Source: Chloroflexota bacterium (GTDB lineage Bacteria > Chloroflexota > Ktedonobacteria > Ktedonobacterales > JADMIN01). From it: a DNA stretch of 64,000 nt. The notes beneath the pieces were generated by a model. That model searched no databases and had not been told where the DNA came from. It saw only the letters and a program-made list of their open reading frames with translations. Below, one piece after another: positions 24,540 to 31,679 of this stretch (positions are counted from its first letter, which is position 1; every line of letters begins with the position of its first letter). The DNA is taken from positions 372,001 to 436,000 of the forward strand of contig JAJPKE010000045.1 in NCBI GenBank assembly GCA_021323855.1. Reading direction: 5' to 3'. The position numbers and the translations under genes are program-made.

Positions 24540-25400
24540 ATGAATCCAAGCAATGCGGCAACTGAACTCGACGTAGAGGTCAATGGCATCACGCTCCATT
24601 ACGAGGCGTGGGGAACGTTTAGCACGCCTGAGCGTGCCGTTATCCTGATTCATGGCATCACCTCGAATTGCAAGGCGTGGGCAGTGCTGGGGCCGGCGCT
24701 GGCGGCGCAGGGATGGTATGCGATTGCAGTGGACCTGCGTGGACGCGGGCAGAGCGCGAAACCGGCGCATGGCTACGGCATCCCGTTCCATGCCAACGAT
24801 CTGCTGGCGCTCGCTGATGCCCTGGAACTGCCACGGGTGGCGCTGGTCGGCCACTCGCTGGGCGCGTTGATCGCCCTCTGGATGGCGGCGCTGCATCCCG
24901 ACCGTGTGAGCCGCGTGGCGTTTGTGGATGCGGGCGGCAAGGTGCCGGAAGATGCGCTGCAATCGGTGGCGGCGTCGGTCAAGCGCATCGGCACGGCCTA
25001 TCCCTCGCTGGAGGCATATCTGGATCAGCAGCGCCAATCGCCGGTCTACCAGTGGAACGATCTGTGGGAGCAGTATTATCGCTACGATGCGCTGGTGCAT
25101 TCTGATGGCACCGTAACCTCGCGGATGCCGCAACATGCGCTGGCGGAGGAGGTAGGGACGAACGCCACCATCCGCACAGAGATTCTGCCGGATTTCGTGC
25201 GTGCGCCCGCGTTGATCGTCCGCGCGACGGTTGGCACGATTGCGCCAGATCGCGGCTTCATTCTGCCGCGCGAAGAGGCCGAACGCATCCGCGATGTGAT
25301 GAAAGAAGCGACGCTGGTGGAGATTCCCAACACCAACCACTACACGCTCATCCTCTCAGACGAGTTCCAGCGCGCGGTGTCGGTGTTCCTGGCTGAGTGA
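24540..25400 (+). CDS. Alpha/beta hydrolase
   Basis: The 286-residue protein is a classical cytoplasmic alpha/beta hydrolase: oxyanion HGITSN at 39-44, VDLRGRGQS at 64-72, nucleophile elbow VGHSLGAL with Ser106, acid probably near Asp238 (TIAPDRGF), and His267 in PNTNHYTLIL. The layout resembles epoxide-hydrolase- and haloperoxidase-like esterases. AGGAGCAGC precedes the ATG and the upstream DUF4870 gene is 10 bp away. The substrate is unknown. Confidence 0.82.
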   Translation: MNPSNAATELDVEVNGITLHYEAWGTFSTPERAVILIHGITSNCKAWAVLGPALAAQGWYAIAVDLRGRGQSAKPAHGYGIPFHANDLLALADALELPRVALVGHSLGALIALWMAALHPDRVSRVAFVDAGGKVPEDALQSVAASVKRIGTAYPSLEAYLDQQRQSPVYQWNDLWEQYYRYDALVHSDGTVTSRMPQHALAEEVGTNATIRTEILPDFVRAPALIVRATVGTIAPDRGFILPREEAERIRDVMKEATLVEIPNTNHYTLILSDEFQRAVSVFLAE

Positions 25401-25408
25401 ACTAATGG

Positions 25409-25699
25409 CTATACGCCCAGCCGAGTGGCCAGTTGCTCTAGAGAATCGCTGATCGCATGCGTGAGTAGCTCATCGAGTGCTGCTGGCGTGGCGGCGCGAA
25501 TGGCTGCCTCCATTGCGGGTGGCAGCGCGCCAAACCGCACACGCAGCACGGTCAGCGCCGCCTCAGCTTTGCCTTCGACCAAACCCTCGGCTTTGCCTTC
25601 CGTCAGCCCTTCGGCTTTGCCTCGTGCTATCTACTCCTGGTAGGGTGGCGAAGTTTCCAGAATCTCGGTAGACATATACAACGTCCGCATCATGGACGT
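25409..25699 (-). pseudogene. Broken Rpn-like (PD-(D/E)XK) transposase/nuclease remnant
   Basis: Reading minus strand, the peptide MSTEILETSPPYQE meets an in-frame TAG (25631-25633) and then continues in frame for 73 residues: IARGKAEGLTEGKAEGLVEG, then a helical tail ending in LEQLATRLGV and a TAG at 25409. The GKAEG repeats and the ETSP-YQEW-style junction are characteristic of the C-terminus of Rpn/PDDEXK_2-type proteins, where a Trp (TGG) usually follows YQE. One base change makes the TAG. The nuclease domain is absent. The 5' end overlaps the stop of the next gene upstream. This is a decayed fragment. Confidence 0.65.
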
Positions 25700-26133
25700 T
25701 TGAGTTGGTTTGCAATAAAGCGTGTGCTGCTGCGTCTCAAGGCATTGCCTATCACCTGTTGTACGATGCTCACCACCAGCATGACGAAACCGAGCAGGAC
25801 GGGAAGCGCGGCGATAAGCGCGCCGATGCCATGATTGAGCGCAGGAACATCTGAGAAGAGAATGAGGAATAGCAGCGCGCCACCGATGATAAGGCCAAAA
25901 CTCCAATTGATCAAGCGGCGCCCGCTTTTGCGAAGTTCGACAGAACGATTGTATTGATCGGCGCATTGACGGCATAACCGTATTTTGCCGCTCGTCCATG
26001 TTTTGCGCCAGCTTCTAATTCCACCCTTTTTGCTCATCGAAAGGTCAACTACTTCATAATAATCAACTGTGGTGTCAGCTACGCGCTCTGCGCAGTTGGG
26101 ACACAGGCCGGGTAGAACCTCTGGAACCGCCAT
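25690..26133 (-). CDS. Zinc-ribbon membrane protein of unknown function
   Basis: The 147-residue protein starts behind a strong SD (TTAGGAGGC). It has a Cys pair LCPNCAERV (11-14), a second pair LCRQCADQYN near 54-57, together a likely zinc ribbon, and two membrane segments at about 78-97 and 102-125. The architecture (zinc ribbon then two helices) is common in uncharacterised bacterial proteins. It is divergent from the erm leader transcript; the 480-bp gap holds erm regulation and a 10-bp inverted repeat that could serve both directions. Confidence 0.6.
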   Translation of the reverse strand: MAVPEVLPGLCPNCAERVADTTVDYYEVVDLSMSKKGGIRSWRKTWTSGKIRLCRQCADQYNRSVELRKSGRRLINWSFGLIIGGALLFLILFSDVPALNHGIGALIAALPVLLGFVMLVVSIVQQVIGNALRRSSTRFIANQLKRP

Positions 26134-26254
26134 GATGGATGCCTCCTAACGCAACCAAATACAACCAGGCACAACCAAATGCAACTAGAAGACACAGAAT
26201 AAATGAGAACGATGCCTGCACGATTGTACCCCCAGGCCGCTTTGGCGTCAACTG

Positions 26255-26283
26255 ATTGCTCCACGCTCACCCTGTGGAGCAAT
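26255..26283. promoter_or_regulatory. 10-bp inverted repeat beside the erm promoter
   Basis: ATTGCTCCAC (26255-26264) and GTGGAGCAAT (26274-26283) are perfect reverse complements with a 9-base centre. The repeat ends 6 bases before the -35 of the predicted erm leader promoter, so a DNA-binding regulator is possible. Confidence 0.5.
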
Positions 26284-26289
26284 AATGAC

Positions 26290-26318
26290 TGGACAACGCC
26301 GATTGCGCGCGCTACAAT
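26290..26318 (+). promoter_or_regulatory. Sigma-70-type promoter of the erm leader
   Basis: TGGACA (26290-26295) and TACAAT (26313-26318) are separated by exactly 17 bases and each differs from consensus at one position. Transcription would start near 26325, about 48 bases before the leader peptide ATG. Confidence 0.75.
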
Positions 26319-26372
26319 ACGCGCAGACATCAACCGCTATGTTGATGATGTTGTTGTGGAGGTCTCGCTGTT

Positions 26373-26402
26373 ATGGGGTGCATCAGGATCAGGCAGATCT
26401 GA
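26373..26402 (+). CDS. Predicted erm leader peptide with Arg-Ile-Arg stalling motif
   Basis: A 9-codon frame encodes MGCIRIRQI and stops at TGA 26400-26402. GGAGGT (26358-26363) is 9 bases upstream. It contains Arg-Ile-Arg, a +X+ motif; in known erm leaders such as ErmDL (Arg-Leu-Arg) macrolide-bound ribosomes stall at this pattern. Both Arg codons are AGG, uncommon in this GC-rich DNA. It lies between the promoter and a strong terminator that precedes erm, the arrangement of an inducible attenuator. It is too short for ordinary gene finding. Confidence 0.65.
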   Translation: MGCIRIRQI

Positions 26403-26408
26403 GCGAAG

Positions 26409-26423
26409 CCTCTTCTTAAGAGG
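26409..26423 (+). promoter_or_regulatory. Small hairpin after the leader peptide
   Basis: CCTCTT (26409-26414) pairs with AAGAGG (26418-26423) around a 3-base loop, 7 bases after the leader stop. A ribosome stalled on the leader would lie close to it, so it may take part in switching between leader structures. Confidence 0.4.
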
Positions 26424-26538
26424 ATTTGCCGCCTGCGTATGCGTGCGTGTGTTCGTTTGCCGCATCGTTGTAACGTTGCAAATACCACGTCGCCTGCTGC
26501 CTGCTCCACCGTCTTTTCAAGATCGGGCTTCGCATCGA

Positions 26539-26576
26539 ATCGCATGAGTCAGTGAAGTTGACTCTGCGATTTTTTT
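26539..26576 (+). terminator. Intrinsic terminator/attenuator just upstream of erm
   Basis: ATCGCATGAGTCA (26539-26551) pairs with TGACTCTGCGAT (26559-26570) with one bulged T and a 7-base loop, followed by seven T residues. It ends 40 bases before the erm ATG and would stop transcription from the leader promoter unless prevented. Confidence 0.85.
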
Positions 26577-26615
26577 GCGCCCACCGTTCGCCACGCATCT
26601 TGAAAGGACCGCACC

Positions 26616-27533
26616 ATGTCATCGTTGCCATCTCGCCCGTCTCGCTCAACCTCGTCCTGCCGCCCAGATATCCGCTGCTCGCAGAACTTTCTGCGGGAGC
26701 CACGTCTTGTTGCCGCGTTGCTCGAAAAATCCAGTATCAGCCGCGACGATATCGTCTATGAGATTGGTCCCGGCAAAGGCATCATCACCGGGCAACTGGC
26801 GCGACGCTGCAAGCGGGTGATTGCCGTCGAGAAAGACCCACGGTTGGCGGCGCTACTCGCGCAGCAGTTTGCGGACACGCCCAACGTGACAATTCATCCG
26901 GGCGATTTCCTGCGCTACCCTTTGCCATGCGCGCCATACAAAGTGTTTGCGAACATCCCATTCAACATCACTGCCGCCATCGTCTCCAGCCTAACCACGG
27001 CTGAGCGTCCGCCGGACGACGCATATCTGGCGATGCAGCAGGAGGCGGCTGAGATGTTCATCGGGCTGCCGCGCGAATCGCTACGCACAGTGTTGCTCAA
27101 GCCGTGGTTCGAGATGGAGATTGTCCATCGTTTCCGGCGCACAGACTTTCTCCCCGCGCCGCGTGTTGATGTGGTGATGCTGCGGCTGCGCAAGCGTGGG
27201 CCGCCGCTGATTCACAACAGGGATAAACGTTGCTTCCGTGATTTCGCCGTGTATGTCTTCACCCACCGGCAGCCATCGCTCGGCTGCACCCTCAAAAGAC
27301 TTTTTAGCAGACCCCAACTCGACCATGTGCGGCGCGAACTGGGCATTGACCTCGACGCAACCCCAACATTCCTCACCATCGAGCAATGGCTGACGCTCTT
27401 CGCCTATTTCACCGCCGTAGCAAATGAGCGTGCGCTGCGCCTGATAGCGGGCAGCGCGCAACGCCTCATCCAGCAACAGGGCCGCCTCGAAAAGCATCAC
27501 CGCACGCGGCGAGCGTGGCAATGCCATTGGTAG
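26616..27533 (+). CDS. erm: Erm-type 23S rRNA adenine N6-methyltransferase
   Basis: The 305-residue protein has the Erm/KsgA fold: SQNFL at 22-26, SAM motif I EIGPGKGIIT (49-58), acidic VEKD (71-74), GDFLRYPLP near 96, and catalytic motif IV NIPFNIT (113-119). Motifs, the FRDFAVYVF segment and gene context fit Erm, which dimethylates A2058 of 23S rRNA and blocks macrolides, lincosamides and streptogramin B, rather than KsgA, which has NLPYNIS-type motif IV. It has a C-terminal extension past the usual ~260 residues. The SD AAAGGA is 7 bases from the ATG. A leader peptide, hairpin and terminator upstream point to inducible expression. Confidence 0.85.
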   Translation: MSSLPSRPSRSTSSCRPDIRCSQNFLREPRLVAALLEKSSISRDDIVYEIGPGKGIITGQLARRCKRVIAVEKDPRLAALLAQQFADTPNVTIHPGDFLRYPLPCAPYKVFANIPFNITAAIVSSLTTAERPPDDAYLAMQQEAAEMFIGLPRESLRTVLLKPWFEMEIVHRFRRTDFLPAPRVDVVMLRLRKRGPPLIHNRDKRCFRDFAVYVFTHRQPSLGCTLKRLFSRPQLDHVRRELGIDLDATPTFLTIEQWLTLFAYFTAVANERALRLIAGSAQRLIQQQGRLEKHHRTRRAWQCHW

Positions 27534-27615
27534 ATTGGTAGCCCCTGAAAACCCCTGGAGGGTGTCATTGAAGGGCGTGAGGCAGCGAGGCAGCGCACCC
27601 TGCGCGCCCCTCCGG

Positions 27616-27656
27616 CTCCCCTCTCCCGCGCACGGGGGAGGGGCTGGGGGTGGGGG
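27616..27656. repeat. Dispersed GC-rich palindrome, copy 3
   Basis: CTCCCCTCTCCCGCGCAC is followed by GGGGGAGGGG and the G-rich tail CTGGGGGTGGGGG. It ends one base before the stop codon of the minus-strand beta-helix gene (27658-27660) and lies in the gap to the convergent erm gene. Confidence 0.72.
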
Positions 27657-27657
27657 A

Positions 27658-29445
27658 CTACAGCGTAAACGATGCAATGACCATCAGCAGAATGGTGACG
27701 GCGAGGCAGAGCAGCGGCGCGCCAATCACCAGCGCCAGCCGGAAGCCACGGCTGAGCCGCGAGCCACCGGCAAAGTAATAGACGATGGCGCCGATGATGG
27801 GAATGCCGACCACCACCGCGCCCCAGCCCAGGCGCACACCGCCTGCGCGCTCTTTCTGCTGTGAGAGTTCATAGAGCGCAACGGCCAGCCAGACGGCATA
27901 GAGCGCGAAGAGTGACCAGTTGCCATAGAGGCCGAGCAACACCTGCACGACGGTGTAGCCAGTGAAGCCGAGGGGCGCGAGCATACCAGTTCCTCCCTTG
28001 CCAACGGCGGCGGGCAGGCCACCATTGATCTGATCGTCGAAGGTGAAGGGGACATCAATAATTGGCGCCGGACCCGCGTTGCTATCCGGCATCGCTTGTT
28101 GTTGCGGCGGCGCAGGCACCGTGCGGTAATCGCGGCGGTGATAGTTCGGGCCGGAGGCGTAGACGAAGCGTGTCAGCAGCGTCTCCGTGATGCTGAAGTC
28201 GCCACCGCCGTTCAGCGGCAGTGGCGTGCCGCAGGCGTGCGTCACTTCCAGCAGCGGGGGCAGCGTCGTTGCCGCCTGATTATCGGCGAAACAGTTATTG
28301 GCGCCACTTGGCCCGCCAAGCGCCAGGTCCGCAATGCCAGACCCCTTCACCTGGTTATGCTCGATGACGTTGCCGGAGGCAAGCCAGAGATTCGCATCTA
28401 TCGTCGCCGAGACGAGGATGCCATAGGTGGAGTTGTTCTCGACGCGATTGTTCGCCACATAATTCAGGTCACCGCCGGGCATGCCGATGCCCACGCCCAG
28501 CGCCGGACGTTCCAGCGCGAAGGAGGGCGCGTCGGCGTTGCCGTTGTCATGCACATAGTTGTTGATGACGGTGGCGCCGTGTTCCGGCGGACGCTTCTCG
28601 GTATCCAGCGTATTCGGCAGGATGCCCGCGCCGTTCTCGTCCCATTCGGAATCTTGCAGCACGAGGCTGCCACCGGCGTTGGTGCCCGAATAGCCCAGCG
28701 CGTTCCACTCCGAATGCACGTTGGTGATGATGGCATCGCAGGGGAAGCACTGGCCGATATAAAAGCCGGAATCCGGGCTGCCGGAGGCATAGTCATGGTC
28801 AAACTCGCCATAGACGGAGCCGAAGGCATAGATGCCATAGTCGCCGTTGTCCCAGGCCGTCAGATAGCTGCCACGATAGCCATAAACGAACTGCCAGAAG
28901 AAGCCGTTGCCGAGATAGTGATGCGCTGTCATGTTCTCGATCACTACGCCGTTCGCATTGACGGTGAAGGCGTTGGGCAGTTGTGATTGCCCGTCCAGCA
29001 CCGTCCCATTGCGGTCTACGCCGCGAATGGTGATATCCGGCGAGGTGACATGCACCGCCTCGTGATAGACGCCGGGCGAGACCAGCACGAGATCGTTCGG
29101 CTTCGCGGCATTCACCGCCGCCTGAATCGTCTGGTAGTCTGCGGGCACATGGAGAATGGCGTCGAAGTCGCTGCGAACTGGCGGCGCGTTCTCCGTGGCG
29201 AAGGTTGCGGCGGTGGCGTGTGATGCTGCGGTTGAGGCGGGCGTCGCGGGATGGGCGAGCGCGGCGTCGGCTCCTGCCAGCAGCAACGTTGCCAGCGTCA
29301 GCGCGCCAGCGAACATGAGCAGCCAGCGGCGCCGTGCATGCGATGAGATGCGCGGTCGTTGCCGGTGTCTGTGGGCTACGTTGGCATGGTTTGCGTTGCC
29401 AACATCGCTGGAATTGCCAGGAGAAGCGGAGTGGGGTCTGGGCAT
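27658..29445 (-). CDS. Exported parallel beta-helix protein with C-terminal membrane segments
   Basis: The 595-residue protein has a long basic N-terminus, a signal or anchor helix at about 34-55 (LLMFAGALTLATLLLAGADA), then a pectate-lyase/NosD-like right-handed beta helix from about 90: DYQTIQAAVNAAKPNDLVLV, then ITIRGVDRNGTVLDGQ, with recurring NNxV turns. The last ~120 residues have three membrane segments (GFTGYTVVQVLLGLYGNW, VVVGIPIIGAIVYYFAG). Such helices bind or cleave polysaccharide; no catalytic residues were identified. The ATG at 29445 follows GGGAGGC. Its stop abuts a dispersed palindrome. Confidence 0.78.
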   Translation of the reverse strand: MPRPHSASPGNSSDVGNANHANVAHRHRQRPRISSHARRRWLLMFAGALTLATLLLAGADAALAHPATPASTAASHATAATFATENAPPVRSDFDAILHVPADYQTIQAAVNAAKPNDLVLVSPGVYHEAVHVTSPDITIRGVDRNGTVLDGQSQLPNAFTVNANGVVIENMTAHHYLGNGFFWQFVYGYRGSYLTAWDNGDYGIYAFGSVYGEFDHDYASGSPDSGFYIGQCFPCDAIITNVHSEWNALGYSGTNAGGSLVLQDSEWDENGAGILPNTLDTEKRPPEHGATVINNYVHDNGNADAPSFALERPALGVGIGMPGGDLNYVANNRVENNSTYGILVSATIDANLWLASGNVIEHNQVKGSGIADLALGGPSGANNCFADNQAATTLPPLLEVTHACGTPLPLNGGGDFSITETLLTRFVYASGPNYHRRDYRTVPAPPQQQAMPDSNAGPAPIIDVPFTFDDQINGGLPAAVGKGGTGMLAPLGFTGYTVVQVLLGLYGNWSLFALYAVWLAVALYELSQQKERAGGVRLGWGAVVVGIPIIGAIVYYFAGGSRLSRGFRLALVIGAPLLCLAVTILLMVIASFTL

Positions 29446-29557
29446 CGGATAAGCCTCCCTTCCTCGTGCAGCCGCGATGCGACACGAGGGCGTACACAAT
29501 TGCCGAGTGTCCGTGCCTGTTGTGCGAGGCTACCACCTGCATGCTACGTGGAGCGGC

Positions 29558-29592
29558 TGTGCGGTAGCTTGTGCGGTAGCTTGTGCGACAGC
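29558..29592. repeat. Short 12-bp tandem repeat
   Basis: TGTGCGGTAGCT occurs twice in tandem (29558-29569, 29570-29581), then an imperfect third copy TGTGCGACAGC. It lies upstream of the beta-helix gene and may be in its promoter region. Confidence 0.6.
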
Positions 29593-29627
29593 ATACCATA
29601 CGGCGGCAAGAGGAAGGGAGGGCCATC

Positions 29628-29840
29628 TTACCGGCGGAAGAGGAAGCGCAAAAACTTCATGGGGCCGCTGTAGTAGCCAGCACGACGCAACAAACGGCGT
29701 TTTGCATTAGTCGGCGCGCGAAAAGGCTTTGTTACGGCGTAATAGCCTGTCGCTTTCTTGATGCGCCGCTTTGCTTTGGTGACGCCGAGCGCCGTTTTGA
29801 GCGATGGCTTGCGATAGCGAACAACCTTGAATCGTGGCAT
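29628..29840 (-). CDS. Very basic 70-residue protein with an internal duplication
   Basis: The 70-residue protein has about 22 Arg or Lys. Two segments, KAKRRIKKATGYYAVTKPFR and NAKRRLLRRAGYYSGPMKFL, align as a duplication around an AKRR-x6-GYY core. An SD, GAGGTGA, is 8 bases before the ATG, supporting translation. Such small, strongly basic proteins may bind nucleic acid or ribosomes, or be membrane-active; no known domain was recognised. It lies between the beta-helix gene and an ABC exporter cassette on the same strand. Confidence 0.6.
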   Translation of the reverse strand: MPRFKVVRYRKPSLKTALGVTKAKRRIKKATGYYAVTKPFRAPTNAKRRLLRRAGYYSGPMKFLRFLFRR

Positions 29841-29903
29841 AGCTTCACTTCACCTCGCATTCTCCACAAAAACTACCAACAACAATGACCATCGAGATAG
29901 AAA

Positions 29904-30680
29904 TCAATGCAACAGTAAATCGCGTTTCATGAGCAACCATTGTGCCGTCCAGAGCAGCACGACGCAATAGGCAGCCTCGCAGAGCAGCGCAGAGAGGCCG
30001 GAGAGACCGGTGATACCAGTTGTGCCCAAGTCAGAGCTAACGGCGATGGGCAGCAGCGGCAGGTGGATGATTGCCAGCAGCGACGCGAGCGGACCGTAGT
30101 AGCTGTATGAGAAGATGGCCAGCACCAGCCACGCCAGGAAGACGATCTGATTCCAGCGCACGGCAATCGGCGGCGAGAGCAGCAGCGTCAACGCCACCAG
30201 CACCAAATTGGTCATCAAGAGGCCGATGCCGCCGGACAGCATGGCGCCGATACCATCAGGTGAAAGGTGATGATTCCAGAGGAACAGCGCCAGCAAGAGG
30301 CAGAATAGCGCAATGCGCAAGACAGCGGCAGCCAGTGCCACACCGCGCAGATAGGCTGCGCGCGAGGTGAGCCGCGCCAGTGGTAGGTAGGCGCGCTCGT
30401 GAAAGGCGCGATGCGCCATGATCGCCGTACCGAGGATCGCCAGTCCACCGAGGCTACGCCCGGCGAAACCGTAGAAGTAGCCGGGATCGGCTTTGTCACC
30501 GATGTAATCGAAGACCGCCGCATAGAGAATGACGACGATGGCGACCTCTCCCCAGAGCCAGCCGCTCCGCAGGTGGCTGCTGAGCGTTCGCCGCGCCACC
30601 ACGCAATCTGCCCGCCGCCAGAACGTGCTGAAAAACGAAGGGGTGGTATCCGTTTGCGCCTGTGCGCCTGCTGTTGTCAT
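29904..30680 (-). CDS. ABC exporter permease (ABC-2 type-like), last gene of the cassette
   Basis: The 258-residue protein has six membrane segments and no clear signature; the pattern (WGEVAIVVILYAAVFDYIG, then LARLTSRAAYLRGVALAAAV) fits ABC-2 type or ABC-transporter membrane subunits. Its ATG overlaps the stop of the upstream ATPase gene by 4 bases (ATGA), so translation is coupled. It shows weak resemblance to the other permease at 31680 in the last segment (LLCEAAYCVVLLW versus LLAEAAYVFGLVW), suggesting paralogy. Substrate unknown. Confidence 0.7.
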   Translation of the reverse strand: MTTAGAQAQTDTTPSFFSTFWRRADCVVARRTLSSHLRSGWLWGEVAIVVILYAAVFDYIGDKADPGYFYGFAGRSLGGLAILGTAIMAHRAFHERAYLPLARLTSRAAYLRGVALAAAVLRIALFCLLLALFLWNHHLSPDGIGAMLSGGIGLLMTNLVLVALTLLLSPPIAVRWNQIVFLAWLVLAIFSYSYYGPLASLLAIIHLPLLPIAVSSDLGTTGITGLSGLSALLCEAAYCVVLLWTAQWLLMKRDLLLH

Positions 30681-31675
30681 TGCGCGTCTCCTCGTGTGCC
30701 CGCTTCACTGGAAACCCGCGCTTCGTCGGTTGCTGCGCTCGCTGGCGGCGCTGAGGTGATGCGGATATAGAGGTCTTCGAGCGTCTCGCCGATGGGCGTC
30801 AGCGCGTGAATTGCCACACCGGCGGCGAGCAACGCGCTCAAGACTGCCGGTTGATCGGCGACGGCAAGATGCAGCCGCGCGCCGTCGGTTTCGCTGACCT
30901 GCGCGCCGAGGCCCAGCCGCGTCACGGTTTCGGCGGCGGAGACATCGCCTGCCAGCGTGATCTCCACGCTATCGCGCAGCCGCAGCAATTCAGCGACCGC
31001 GCCGGAGCGCGCGAGCTGGCCGCGATGCAGAATGCCCACGGTATCGCAGAGCGCCTCGACCTCAGCCAGATAGTGCGAGCAGAGCAGAATCGTTTTGCCC
31101 CGGCGGTGGAGTTCAGCGATGATCTGGCGTACCTCGTACTGGCCAAGCGGGTCGAGTCCGCTGGTCGGCTCATCGAGAATCAGCAGTTCGGGGTCGCTGA
31201 GCAACGCCTGCGCAATCGCCAGCCGTTGCAGCATGCCTTTGGAGTATGCGCCCACATGACGCCCCGCGACAGCGCTCAACTCCACCAGCGCCAGCACCTC
31301 GTCAATACGTGTAGCGGCGGAGTGACCATTGAGGCCAGAGAGTGCGGCGAGGTACGTCAGATGCTCGCGTCCGCTGAAACGCGGCTCGAAGAGCGGGCGC
31401 TCGTGAACATAACCCACGCGATGGTGCGCGCGTGTCACCTCCGTCTCGCCCAGCAGCGAGACCGTGCCGGTGGTCGGCGTGATGAAACCCATCAGCAGCC
31501 GCACCAGTGTAGATTTGCCAGCGCCGTTCTCGCCCAACAGGCCGAAGCTCGCGCCGCGTGGAATCACCAGCGTCACATTGCGGAGTGCGGTGGCGCGGTC
31601 GCCATAGACTTTCGTGAGGTTGCGGCACTCGATGACACTTGCCGGCGCTTCAGGGTCGCTCTCTGGTGTCAGCAT
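30677..31675 (-). CDS. ABC transporter ATP-binding protein
   Basis: The 332-residue protein has a complete ABC domain: Walker A GENGAGKST near 49, Q-loop region, signature YSKGMLQRLAIAQALLSD, Walker B LLILDEPTSGLD and the switch SHYLAEVEALCD. The C-terminal ~100 residues (VEITLAGDVSAAETVTRL) are the accessory domain typical of CcmA/NatA-like exporters. It is flanked by two permease genes, 4-base overlapped with one and 4 bp from the other, so the three form one exporter operon. Note Lys in the signature (YSKGM) in place of the usual Gly. Confidence 0.88.
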   Translation of the reverse strand: MLTPESDPEAPASVIECRNLTKVYGDRATALRNVTLVIPRGASFGLLGENGAGKSTLVRLLMGFITPTTGTVSLLGETEVTRAHHRVGYVHERPLFEPRFSGREHLTYLAALSGLNGHSAATRIDEVLALVELSAVAGRHVGAYSKGMLQRLAIAQALLSDPELLILDEPTSGLDPLGQYEVRQIIAELHRRGKTILLCSHYLAEVEALCDTVGILHRGQLARSGAVAELLRLRDSVEITLAGDVSAAETVTRLGLGAQVSETDGARLHLAVADQPAVLSALLAAGVAIHALTPIGETLEDLYIRITSAPPASAATDEARVSSEAGTRGDAQ

Positions 31676-31679
31676 TTCT

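Noticed and set aside
26616..27533. KsgA (16S dimethyltransferase) as identity of the rRNA methyltransferase
   Set aside because: Motif IV NIPFNIT, the C-terminal region and the leader-attenuator context fit Erm better. KsgA is usually a housekeeping gene without attenuator.
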